A stretch of 64,000 nt of DNA from Polytrichum commune (taxonomy: Eukaryota > Streptophyta > Polytrichopsida > Polytrichales > Polytrichaceae): NCBI GenBank assembly GCA_950295325.1, contig OX485803.1, forward strand, positions 17,048,001-17,112,000, read 5' to 3'. Position 1 is the stretch's first letter; every line of letters begins with the position of its first letter. The notes beneath the pieces were generated by a model. It was not told where the DNA came from. It did no database searches and saw only the letters and a list, made by a program, of their open reading frames with translations. Shown here piece after piece: positions 52,552 to 63,560 of this stretch. The translations under genes were made by a program, and so were the position numbers.

Positions 52552-52980
52552 GGGTGAGTTTCCATCTAGGCCGCTCACCCACCACATTCTAGTGTGAATA
52601 AGGACAAACATGTCCCAAATGTAGAGGGGATATGGTGGGATAGGGTTCGTATGTGTCAACTAGCTGCTTCTAGTTTCTCAAATCTGAGTCACCTTCTAAC
52701 CTCCTCCTCCCGGTTACCAAGGATGGAGTACTAAGCTAGACCTACATTGGTTCTCTTGAGTCTTTGACGGGTCTTAATCCTTCGGTGACCGGCACTTGTA
52801 GGTTAAAGATTTTTTAGTGGGCGCGCATGAAAGTGTAGCGCCATGTGTCTACGGACCTCCACATTCTAGTGGGCCACTAGAATGTGGTTGGCTAGCGACT
52901 GTGCTTGACTACATGCAAACAACTTTGACCCGTTATGATCTAGAATCTAGTGGGCGAGTGGCCTACATGGAAACTCACCC
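52552..52980. mobile_element. PIF/Harbinger-like MITE, family C copy 1
   Basis: A 429-bp element has about 40-base inverted repeats starting GGGTGAGTTTCCATSTAGG, with an inner CCCACYACATTCTAG block, and TAA flanks at 52549-52551 and 52981-52983. Nothing inside looks coding. Confidence 0.85.
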
Positions 52981-53422
52981 TAAGCACCTACAACATCCGA
53001 CCTTTCCTATTTGAGAGCCAGGAAGGTGGGATTAAGCCTACATTGTGAGGGTCCGGTGATAAACAATACACTCTAACCTCCCTAATATCATGCATGTGGC
53101 AACCAAAGTGCACGTTATTAAGGAGGTATGCAATGATAGCATGGGTGCATGATATTGAAGAATTAGTGTAGCATGTGATGTTATGGAATAACATCAAATC
53201 GATATTGGGTTAATGACGATAAATGACAATGATGACATTGTAATGTGGATGTGCATGTGGTTTGAATTCATTGGTGGATTATTTTATCAAAAATTGTGAT
53301 AGCAAAGAGTGAGATTAAACTAAGCACATTTGCTCCCTAGGGTTTCAAGGTATAAGAGAGGGAGTGACATTCATAGAGGGTGACATCACGGAGTTTAAGG
53401 TGTAAACCAACAGGAGCCGAGC

Positions 53423-53545
53423 TACACTAAATATCATATTTAGTGTTACCAGTTCTAGTTGTCTTGTTCAACACTAATTGTAAACCGTGGTGTAATGTCA
53501 CCAATACTAAATGTCAACCCAACATTATTTATCATTCCTTGTAAT
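53423..53545. mobile_element. TACACTAAATA-family relic
   Basis: Starting TACACTAAATATCATATTTA, the following 100 bases (ATTGTAAACC, GTCACCAATACTAAATGTCA) are the reverse complement of the right half of the 23030 element. The other end is missing, so this is a truncated copy. Confidence 0.55.
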
Positions 53546-54784
53546 TTTTTGAGAGGACGATGCAGTATTAGGACCCACAATGCACGGGGACAACCCTGAG
53601 TCATGTCATGAAGGGTTTAATGAATCTATCTCATTGTCTATGTCGTAAACTTATCCATCTAGAGGGTGAAAATGGATTGGAATTGTTTGGCCTATGGCTT
53701 ATAGATAATCATCGTCAGTTTCAAGGCAAACCATGGATTCGTGGTGTCGTCGATGTAAATTCTTCCACTCGAACTGTGAAAAATGCAACAAACTACACTA
53801 TTGTATAGTTTGGAATTGTCTATTTCTATATGTTTTGACTCCGAGAATCGAAGTATGGACTCCAAATTATCCAATGGGGTGTAATTAGAAAGAAGGAATC
53901 AACCCTCCACATGTGTGTGTGTGTGGGGGGGGGGGGGTGGATATTACTACTAGAGCCCCTTCATCCACGAAAGTCAAGGTTACAATGAACGCCACAAACT
54001 CCAAGCAATGGTCGGGGAAACCCAACGGCTAGTTCATTATCAGCCGATGGATTTCCCCTCATGGCCGGTCCAAATTTCCAACCATCGGATGGCAATCCGA
54101 CTGTAATTTCAATCCTTTGGCAATTAGCCGATGGACCAGAAAATGTCCCGGAAATGTAGCCGATTCTTCTTGTGAGTTACTGGATTTCAGCTGGAAGACG
54201 TATTCAAATACTGGCCGATACCCGGGAAATAGTAACCGATACCCTCCGGGTCATGAGCATGGGAATTTGAGTGCAGGCATGTATCGATCGAGGGATGTAG
54301 GTCAGGGCTTCGAAGATGAACGGCAACTTACTCCGCAGCAGCGCCTCCATCCTTTGTTGCTCTGCAGAGTGCTCCGCCTCTATCCTCCGTCCTTCGCCAT
54401 AGTGCTCCAACTACTCCCCGGCTTCTGACCTTCACATTTTGCTCGTCTTGTTTAGAGCGAAGAGCGGACTCCTTGCACAACCTTCTGCTCACAAAACTGC
54501 ATTGGAGTATCAGATCTGTTCACTCGTTCACCTGCTCGCATCGCGTTGGATCTCGTCACTTTTCATACATTTTTAAAACAATTAGTGCCGATGTGAATTC
54601 CATTTAATCGGATATTGGCCAATGAAAATATGAAAATATAGGCAATTAGCCGATTGATTTTACAAAAGACCGGCTGTTGCCGATGTAAATTGGAAAAAAT
54701 CCGACCCTTCGTACCAACTACCGGCAATTAGCCACTAAGGCTTCAGAAACTTCCCGAACTCTGACTCCAAGCTAATAATAAGAA
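53546..54784. other. Non-coding DNA with GCCGAT-word repeats
   Basis: From 54020 to 54735 the word GGCAATTAGCCGAT and parts of it recur (54118, 54644, 54722), suggesting an unclassified element left of the hAT insertion. The stretch 53700-53970 resembles 61170-61380 and 20390-20530, all holding a GACTTGTTTTGACTAGAGCC-like end, so it is a low-copy dispersed repeat. Confidence 0.4.
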
Positions 54785-54792
54785 TGGACAAC

Positions 54793-56192
54793 CAGGGCAT
54801 AAAATTGACACCCTGGGGGGTGTATTTTGCTTCCTAGAGTGTCCTAGGACACCCAAATCTCAAACAGGGTGTCCCCGAGGACACCCAAAAATCCTACAAG
54901 GGTGTCCTTTTTACACCCAAAAAAAATTCAGGGTGTCCCCTGTACTTGTAGGGCCTATGTGCGATGGTTGTCAATGGGCCAAGTAATGGAGCGGATGGCA
55001 TCAACTATGCCAGCCATTTTATCTTGTTTTCGTGGTCCAAGTGGATGTGAAGAACTATACCATGAGTTTCGATGTTATTCAGTTCTGTTTTTTATTCACC
55101 TTCTTGCAGATGTACTTGGAGAGTTGAATACATTAAACAAGATTTTCCAAAAGGAAAACTTGGATCTAACTGAGATTGGAGATGCCATAGAGATTACGAC
55201 ACGGTCTTTGTCAAGAAAATTCTTGGTGTATGAATATGAGGAGTTTGGTGCAGATACCAAATTTGTGGCACAATTTTTGGACATTTCTAGAGGTGGTGAG
55301 ATCCATTTTCAAGACTCTACAGGAGTGGTGCATTCACATATATTGCATTATGCACCATTGCCTCATGCAATTGAGTTTGGTGGTGATGGTACCCTCCATG
55401 GGTGCAAGGTGATTGCACATGCCTATGTGGTTAAGGTGATAGAATCATTGCAGCAACGATTTCCTGATTTTGAAGCTCTTCAATGCAGCTAAGCTATTTA
55501 GCCCTGTCTGTTTTTCAACAGACTTGACACTTCTTCATCGAAATGCTCGTTTATGGCTTCAGAGTTTCATTGACCACTTCTGCACTAATGGAGGGAATCT
55601 TTTTGATGAGCGTGGTTTAAAATCAGAGCTTCGAGGTTTTTTGGATACACTTCATATTTCATGTGGTGGTCTTAAAATGCACCAAGCTTGGATGGTTTAT
55701 TCTTCCAATTTGGACTATGTTGGAAGATATCCTCATATGACAAAGTTGTGGCAAGCTGTTCTTGTAATTCCTGCTAGTACAGCTTCTTGTGAGAGAGGAT
55801 TTTCTACTCAAAATCATATTAAATCTACTTTACGGTGTAGTTTGGTAATAGAGACTTTGGAAGCACAAATGAGAGTTGCAATGGCAAAAATCCCCATAGA
55901 GGCCATTGACTTTGAACAAGTATGGGTAAAGTGGTGTGCTATGAAAGGCCGCCGCTTGTAGGTTTGATTTGCATTGCAAGTTATGATATGTAGTGATTTT
56001 TTTGATTTTTAATTGAGATTTTGAAATGATATTATATATTTTTCAAAATTGTACCTATTTTGACCAAAAAAAATTTTTTAAGAGAAATTTATGAGGACAC
56101 CCAAAAATTGGAGCAGGGTGTCCTTGGGACACCCAAAATTTGGGACAGGGTGTCCCCTGAAAATTTGGCTAGGGTGTCAAATTTATGGCCTG
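54793..56192 (+). mobile_element. hAT-superfamily DNA transposon derivative, complete ends, 1400 bp
   Basis: The ends are 22-base inverted repeats: the left one starts CAGGGCATAAAATTGACACC, and the right one read from its end starts CAGGCCATAAATTTGACACC. The flanks are an exact 8-bp direct duplication, TGGACAAC, at 54785-54792 and 56193-56200. CAGGG-type ends with an 8-bp target duplication are the hallmark of hAT elements. Both ends carry several GGGTGTCC/GGACACCC palindromes (54835-54950 and 56092-56180), the usual form of subterminal transposase sites. Inside is a partial transposase. At 1.4 kb it is much shorter than autonomous hATs (typically 2.5-5 kb), so it is probably an internally deleted, non-autonomous copy. 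Confidence 0.93.
54950..55961 (+). pseudogene. hAT transposase fragment, N-terminus missing, one frameshift
   Basis: The first frame (to 55492) has YVRWLSMGQVMERM, HLLADVLGELNTLNKIFQ and QQRFPDFEAL, typical of the segment after the catalytic centre in hAT proteins. The second frame (from about 55480 to TAG or TGA near 55961) has LFNAAKLFSP, a Leu/Phe-rich helical stretch, and PASTASCERGFSTQNHIKST, the conserved hAT C-terminal dimerisation signature. The two pieces are continuous in homology but out of frame at about 55478-55482, consistent with a small indel. The BED zinc finger and most of the catalytic domain are absent. The product cannot be an active transposase; the well-preserved C-terminus suggests recent loss. 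Confidence 0.85.
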
Positions 56193-56700
56193 TGGACAAC
56201 AATCGTATATATGCAGATGGATAAATGTGTATACAAGAATTGCCCACCCCCGCCCGCCCGGGAGCTTCAATAGTTTTAACTACACTACCCTCTTTCTCTC
56301 CCAAAAGCACAAACACATCTTCAAGTTACTACATGCCAAAACTAAGTTGCTATAACTTACATACAATCTTCTCTGCCAGGGAAGGGAAAGGCAAGTTGAT
56401 TAGAGGCCGCAACAGAACTCAGGTACTATATAACTAAAAGCCATGAGAACAAATATTCCCTTTCTGTGAGATAATCGGATCTATCAGTTTCCCTCATAAA
56501 ATACTAAGATGCAGTAGTGATTCAGGGGTTTCTGACATATATTAGATTTCCACACTTTCCCACATTTGAATAAAATACTGTTAACTTTTGGAGCTGCAAG
56601 TTTGGAATTCCGGTGCCTTAATTGCGGGCCATTTTACATGTCGTACGGATCTTGCATCATCGTCTTTAAAATCTTACAAGCAGTTGGCTAATCAAAATAA

Positions 56701-57270
56701 GGGCCAATTTACACCATGGACCATGGAGTCGGATCATGGAAGATGGCCTTTTTTTCCATGGTCTGATTTCTTAAAAAATCAGTTCACAAAGCCTTTGGGC
56801 CCCTCCCCTCAATAGGTGTAAACCGAATGTGGACCAGGAGGGATGACTGTGCACCAGGAAAATGAATGTGTTGATTTATTTAACATATGCTCAAAAAGGG
56901 TAGTTTTGAGAAAATAAATTCAAGTCTGGCCATTCTTTTGTTTTCTCGTGTCTTCCCTTGTCTTCATCTTCTCTTCCCCAAAAGAGTTTCCTAATTTTTA
57001 AATTTTTAAATTTTTTTATCATAGCAACATTTTTCTGCCATGGGCCCCTACCTTTTTCTACAAAAGCACCTCTTTTGCCTCTCCCACCACAAAACCTGTT
57101 GGACCATGTCAGGGGATAATGTAGGCCTTCAAATATGCCTTTTGGGGACCTCGCACTCTGACATTTTCTCCTTGGTGTAAACCGAAGTGATCCCAGGTTT
57201 AGTTCAACAGCTCATCACATATTTTATAGGGCCTTGGGACAATTTCATGGTCAATGGTGTAAACAACCCC
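56701..57270. mobile_element. PIF/Harbinger-like MITE, family A copy 2
   Basis: This 570-bp element begins GGGCCAATTTACACCATGGA, ends in the matching inverted sequence (read from the end, GGGGTTGTTTACACCATTGA), and is flanked by TAA on both sides (56698-56700 and 57271-57273). Its interior aligns along its whole length with copy 1, including the GGTGTAAACCGAATGTGGAC block and a TTGGACCATGTC block. It lies 500 bases downstream of the hAT element. Confidence 0.85.
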
Positions 57271-57455
57271 TAAGTAACCATACAAACCCATCTTCCTTAG
57301 AGGCAAAGGGCCATGAATCTTAGAGTCTAGTGGCACCATGTTTTGTGGATGGTCCACACTAAGTGGATGCTACACTAAATAGTCTTATTAGTGTGGGCAA
57401 CACTAATTTTCTAGTCAAGGTGGAATTAACATGGATCCAAGACCCCATGTGTAGT

Positions 57456-58212
57456 AAGTTTTTGCTATGACTTAAAACAACAAAACCCAGGGAACTATGT
57501 CTCCAGGAAGACTGAGATAGTGTCTATAAGGGTTAATGTCACATTGGATTAAGGTTCTTAATAACATTTTAGGGTTATTCTCATTCTTTATCCCATTCAA
57601 TATTAACTTATCCCATTATTTTTCTTTCCTGTTCATTCATTCGTGATGGTTCCGTAGTGAGTGTTGTCTGTCCTATATACAAGGTAGGTGCTATCACTCT
57701 AAAGCTCGGACCTAATTCAGTCATGAAGCTCAAAAGCTTGGCAAGTGGTCAATGGCTCATAGTCAAGACAAAGTCCGGGGTAATGTCTTTTTGTAACCGC
57801 ATAGTCTTTGCTCATCATAAATCACAATTGCGGTAATTCAACGATTTAATTCCTTCTTTAATCAACTTACAACCATCATGCAAGTGTCGCAGAGCTAATA
57901 GCCATCACCTCCACTTATCCGGTAAACATGGCAACTCATCTCAAAAACATCCACATTGTCAATACATAAAACAACGCACGACAAGCTAGGCAATATCTTG
58001 TGTTAAAGCTTTTAGTCCGCTGTTGTTTACTAAGAACTTGCACAAGGTATAATCTTACTCTTTGATGGTAATGTCTCCTCCTTCTTTGTAACGTCCTGGC
58101 AGCCTATAACCTACCTGTTACTGACTTCTCATCTCCTCTCTCTCTCTCTCTCGGCTCAATGGCCCTACCCAGGTTATACCCTTACCTCGGTAACTACCGG
58201 GTAATGTCTATC
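57456..58212 (+). repeat. Dispersed repeat of about 750 bp, copy 2
   Basis: This is the partner of 40262-41005. It is followed, like copy 1, by a (TC)n-rich stretch and then pyrimidine-rich sequence. If the pair were the LTRs of one element, a gag-pol core would be expected between them; none is present, and the intervening DNA is a mix of unrelated repeats. Confidence 0.75.
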
Positions 58213-59689
58213 TTTGACACTCAGGCTTCAACCTTTGAACATGGCTATGGCCACTTAATCTCTCTTTTGGTAATGGCCTTGCTCCTCTCAAGCCTCTCAG
58301 CCTTTACTACGTCCTCTCAGACTACTTGCCTCTTTTACTTCTTCTCAACATCTATTCAACTTCAGCCTCTTGGCTAGGTATTTTCTTTGTCTTACTGATA
58401 AATAGGCGATCGCCCCTCTCGAGCGACTCGTCTTCTCCCTCACTAACTCTCAGGTTATGGCGAGTGCATACTTGCTTATTGCCAACACTTTTATTTCTCA
58501 ATCTCTCTCTCTCTTATCTCTCTGGTAATACCCTCGGATCACTCCATCCAACTGGTCTAAGGCTCTCACAACCTTCTTGAGTCTATTTGCCCTTCTGGCT
58601 ATTCAACGTCTTCTTTCTTCCCTCAGGTTATGGCTAGACAGTCACTCCTCTAGGTTGACTTATGACTTTCACAACCTTATCAAATTATTCACTTTCCTAG
58701 TCACTCAATATTCTCTCGGCTATTGCCCTTAAGTTTTTTGACTATGTCTTGATCTTTGACAGTCTTGATCTCGGCAGACATTACTCTTCAGGGGTTCGCT
58801 CAAACTTCTCTCACTAAGCCTATCACCTGATTTTCCTCTCATGGTTCTCACATACAATTCAATTTCTCCTCACTTCTTCGCATGCTCATTGACACATTGC
58901 TGACTTGACTCAAGTTTGACTATCTTTGTCCTTACACACTCAAAGTAACATTCCAATGTATAACAAACACACACACACACACACACATTACAAGACTTGC
59001 ACTTGCAATCACAAAGAATATAACATTTCTTTCTCCACTCTACTTCCACTAATCAAAGTTTAATCACAATTAGAGTCCGAATCACTCGGCTCTTAAGAAT
59101 CTATATCCAAGCCCGCAAGCATCTCAGGGGCGGTTTACACTATGGACCATGAAGTCGTCCCACGTAAGAGGCCTATTTTGCGTGGAACGACTTCATGGGA
59201 CGACTTCCATGGTCCGAGTTACTAAAATATTAGTTTTCATGGTTCATGGACCCTTCACTAGGTGTAAACCGAATGTGGACCATGAAGAATGACCATGCAC
59301 CAAAAAGTGGAGGTGCTGATTTTTTTAATACATGCCCAAAAAGGGCAATTTTGAAAAAAAATTGAGTTTGATCATTCCTTGTCTTCTCTTGGGCTTCACT
59401 TGTCTTCACTTCTTGTTAAATGTGTCGAAGATGTGGCTTGCAAATCTTCTCACAACAATTTTTTTTAGATAAAATAAAATGGGCAATTTAATTTGTACAT
59501 GCTCAATGTAATTTACATGTGACATGTACCTTGTGTTGTCACTACACTAAATAGGATATTTAGTGTTTGATTATATTTAATGTTGTTACCACCCTACCTT
59601 GCTCAACACTAATTTTCAATTCTTTGATAATTAATGTTAGAAGATTTCCCATTGCACTTCTTTTGACTACCCTGATCTACAATCACTAA

Positions 59690-59859
59690 ACCACTACAGA
59701 TTTTTCTTTTTCTTTTTGCAACTGCATTTTGTAAGAATATTGGGGTGTGTAATATACCGTTGGAAAGGTATTTTCAAGACCTTTCCAACGGTATATTACA
59801 AGCCCCAAAATTCCAAACATTACATTTGGTAGACCAAAAAAACAAATCTGCACTTGAAT
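59690..59859. repeat. Long inverted repeat (hairpin)
   Basis: The core arms are 29 bases each, 59741-59769 and 59779-59807, with 27 of 29 positions paired and a 9-base spacer; they carry GTAATATACCGTTGGAAAGG. Weaker pairing continues outward for another 40-50 bases on each side, including TTTGTTTTTTTGG-like and CAGATTT words. It lies in the extra block of MITE copy 3. Confidence 0.8.
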
Positions 59860-59945
59860 TCTTGAGTTCTAGATGTCCCGCGTTGTTTGGTGAACCACGT
59901 GTGAGCCGGTTTAAGGGGTAGGGCAAGGGATCTGCCTGAAAACCC

Positions 59946-60205
59946 CCATCGAGCGTGGCTCGGAGGCTAGGTTCGGGAGGGGGTGGCAGGGTTGGGGTAA
60001 AACTTGCCCCATATTTTTTTAATTGGGTGGGGCCTTATTTAATCTCATAGGGGGCTTCCTAGAGTAATTTGGGGCCGCAGGACCCAAATTTAGCCAAAAA
60101 AAACCAAAAAAATTCCCCAAGGGGCCAAAACGGGGAGGGTCAGAAAAATGAACCCCACCGAACCTGGCCTCCGAGCCTAATAGCTGCAACGCTCGTCGGG
60201 TGTAT
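59946..60205. repeat. GC-rich fold-back sequence
   Basis: The left arm (CGAGCGTGGCTCGGAGGC, TAGGTTCGG) and the right arm (read backwards CGAGCGTTGC, GGCTCGGAGGCCAGGTTCGG) match with one 15-base gap. The block is much richer in GC than its neighbours. It is probably a small nested element; no target duplication was identified. Confidence 0.55.
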
Positions 60206-60563
60206 TTAGGGAGCCCCGTAGGGCAAGGTAGTGCTGGTATGTCTCATGGGCTATGGTATAATTAAGGCACTTAAAAGGTAGATTCATTAAAAATTTATTG
60301 AAATGGTATTTCTCTGACATGGGCCCTTGCCTTTTCCTACCAGACCACCTCTCTTGCCTCTCTCAACGCAAAACCCATTGGACCATGTCATTGCATTTAT
60401 TAGGCCTTACAAATTATATTTTGGGGACCTTGACCTCCATGGTCCCTCTGCCATTTTTTCCTTAGTGTAAACCGAAGTTGTCCCGGGAGAACTTCAACAG
60501 CCAATCAGCTGCCTTGCAGAGCCCTGGTCCAACTTCATGGTCCATAGTGTAAACCGCCCCTCA

Positions 60564-63269
60564 CTTGGGGTTGCTTAATTGCCACCCAACCTCAATCATT
60601 GAGTGTTGGTGCTTCTATCAGCCTATTGCTATCGACTAAGAGACTATGCCTGAATCCTGAAAGTGAATATAGCATGTCTTTCAACCTCGGTTGTCCCCTC
60701 CTCATAGCGCCGAGGGTGAGGGGCAGTCGGTTAATAGTCTAACCGCTTCTGCAACGGCAATAGCCCTTCCTTTTCACACTGGATGGCCTCCAGTGGCTAA
60801 TTGCCGGATGAATCTCATCAACAATTGAAAATGGCCAACTTCGGCTAGGCGATAGCCAAAAAATTGGTTTTACACCATGTCTTCCCATAAGTCTTCATGA
60901 AGACTTCTAACAAAATATTGGATATTACTCATAGGACAAGAGTAGCACAAAATAAAATATTAACCCACATTGATTTTCTAAGAAAAAATTACCGTGGCCC
61001 AGGTTGATTTTCAACTAGAAATTGAACTTGGGTTGAAAATTAATTTGGCCCGCATTACTTCTCATTGTGAGAGTTAGTATGGCCTCTAGAAAATTATTGT
61101 GGTCCACACTAATAGGACTATTTAATGCAATGGTTGCCAGCCATTGTTTGTTGCTCATTCCACTCGGCCTTCCTCCAAGCTTCAAAGATTTGTGGTGTCT
61201 ACACGATGTCATCCATTATGAAGGTGAAAATACAACAAATTGTTTTGTAGTATAGAAACAAGTAGTTTTAGATGAATTCATTCAAAATGGAATCAAAGAC
61301 CCCAAATTTATAAGGTGGGATCTAGTTGGAATCAAGTGGCCCACATGCAAGGGACTTGTTTTGACTACAACCCTTTCTACCATTACGATGTAGAGGGTGC
61401 TTAAACTAAACCTTTAGCTTATTTAGTCTATTTTGAATCCCATTTGAATTAGTGGTATACATAAGTTGTTTAGCATATGAATATACTACAAAATTTTGGA
61501 GTCACTTATCCCTAGCTTTCAAATCCCTCCTAGATTAGGATCTCTCCAATTCATCACGATGCTTGCCCCAAACTACTACTTGTTCTATCGCCCAAACCAA
61601 CCATGCTTTGTCCCACACCAATCCCCATTCTTTCACCCAAAACCAACCCTACTTTCTCTCAAAACCATTCCCACCCTTCGCTTGAAATCAACTAAAGCCT
61701 TTAAAATTGTTCCCACCTTTCGCCCAAACCACCACCGCACTAAAACCAACACTCCACCCAATAAAAGCAACCTGCATTTTCCCAAAAGTGCCAGTTCTTC
61801 ACCCAAATCTGCCCCCACTTTGTGTTGGAGACATTCAAACAGTTGAAGATGTGCTCCAAGTACATGATTAGGAGGTGTGCACACGGAGTGTTTTTAAGAG
61901 CGGGTTGGAATTAGCACCCTTCACCTTATAAACCATCCTTGAGTTGCATATAGACTTAATACATGGTTGAATTACACACACACATACACACACATATTAA
62001 CCAAACAAACAAATCCACCTACAAAACATGCAAAAATAGAACACTAGATGTTTGAATTTAGAATGGTTGCATTAATCACCTAGTAGCATGCCTAATGTTG
62101 TTGAGCACCTCATTCCATTCCTATGTCAATTCTTTCTTCCTAAACCCTTGAGCACCTCACCTTCAATCCCTTGCCCTCTTGTCCTTCCCAAACCCTTTTC
62201 ATTTCTCAATCTTTCTAGAACAACTGCCTCATATTGTCCTTCCTAAACTCAGTTCATTTCTCAATACATTCACAACGGCCGCTTCATGGAATAAATTCGT
62301 AGGCCCATTATTGTTATTACGGTATGTCCGACTGACCTTTTCTAGGTGTTTCTTTCATCACTCTCTTAGTCTAGAACCTAATATGAAAAACCCGGTATGC
62401 CCGTGATATTTGCAAAAAGTTCCTTTCCAATATTGAGAAGCTCATATTTGTTAAACACACAAACATGTGGTTAACCTTTTCATCCAACTCACACCCGTTA
62501 CATTTCTAGATCTATCATGGATGATTCAAATTTGGATGAAATCCATGCTAATTATTGAAACAAAGTTTGGCATATTATGCGTCCTAACAATTTTGTAACC
62601 TGGGGGGTGCACTCCATTGTCAAGTTGAACACCACGTGCAATATATATATAATTTACATAAAACATCATCAAAATGGGTCAAAATTTTATCAATTTTTTT
62701 TCATGAGTAGATTTACACGTAATTTCTAAGATTATCTATGGCATATAATATAGGGTTATAAATTTTTATCGCACGTGGTTATGAAATGTAAGGGGGCATG
62801 ATCTCCCCAAGTTTTGTAATAAAATATTATCATGGATGATTGAAATCTGGTTGAAAAATCACTGCAGAAGCGACAGTGATTGCAACATTGTAAATCGACT
62901 GTTCAATTTTATGTTACAAGGATTGACAAATAATATTAGGCTTCCATGTAGTGCCAGTGACACTATGCAGCCAGTTTACTATTTGTATTTGAGCACGGCA
63001 TATGGAGTTGGTCACACTAGATACACCACTAATTAAAGTAGTATGTTTAGATATTGTTTTTGTGTCCTCCCTCAATCTTGTTAGAAGTATGATATCACTT
63101 GATAATTTTATGCAAGATAATACCACCATATGGTTAATGCCCGACAACAACGTACATTATAATTTCCACCCTATAATGTTAGGATCTTGCAAGGCAACAA
63201 AGAAAACCCTAATGACAACAAACTCAATGGCTTAGACTAGTCTTTGTAGAAGTAGTGTGGGTTCCATTC
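60564..63269. other. Intergenic DNA, no gene seen
   Basis: Contains the dispersed repeat noted at 53700-53970 (here 61170-61380) and the relic at 62829-63035. The frame at 61496-61846 is Pro/Asn/Lys-rich, with repeated PTLL, SFHPKP-like words, and looks like translated simple sequence rather than a gene. Confidence 0.4.
62829..63035. mobile_element. Diverged TACACTAAATA-family relic
   Basis: This stretch aligns by eye with 23119-23311: shared words include CATGGATGATTGAAA, TGACAAATAATATT, CCAGTGACACTA and a terminal CACACTAGATAC where copy 1 has its TTTAGTGTA end. It is clearly older and has lost clean termini. Confidence 0.4.
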
Positions 63270-63560
63270 TTCATAAGAGTATGACAATGAGGTCCTCCAA
63301 TAAATAACTAAGTAAATAACCAATGTTGGACAATCTGGCGTGAATTTGAGCCCGTTGGTCCTGCCCTGCTCAATAATCTTCTTGATGCAGGGTGGGGTTT
63401 AATGCCTACCTTGCGGTGGGTGAGTTTTTGGCTTCCTATCTACCTAGCTAGTTTTTTTTCATCAAGTAGGGAGAAGATGCTATAGCAGGAATCGAACCGC
63501 CAACCACTCTATTTGAAAATGAGTACCTCTCCACTATCACCCAATAGTTTAGGGTCATCT
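63270..63560 (-). mobile_element. Possible second tRNA-derived SINE
   Basis: On the minus strand GGTTCGATTCC (63489-63499) is an exact pol III B box, and GATAGTGGAGAGGTA about 35 bases upstream resembles an A box. The T-arm does not pair well and no acceptor stem is present, so it is not a functional tRNA gene. Downstream sequence to about 63270 has no open frame. No clear target duplication was found, so limits are approximate. Confidence 0.4.

Larger units (their letters stand above)
59127..60560. mobile_element. PIF/Harbinger-like MITE, family A copy 3, enlarged by nested insertions
   Basis: The ends are near-perfect inverted repeats of about 30 bases, starting GGGGCGGTTTACACTATGGA on both sides. 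Flanks are TCA (59124-59126 and 60561-60563), a variant of the usual TAA. The outer 280-290 bases on each side match copies 1 and 2, but roughly 59415-60285 is extra. That extra block holds a TACACTAAATA-type relic (59543), a long hairpin (59741-59807) and a GC-rich fold-back (59946-60205). The copy has the best-conserved ends of the three. Confidence 0.8.

Noticed and set aside
40262-58212. The 750-bp direct repeats as LTRs of one retrotransposon
   Set aside because: No gag-pol, primer-binding site or polypurine tract lies between them in a consistent arrangement; the interior is a patchwork of unrelated elements.
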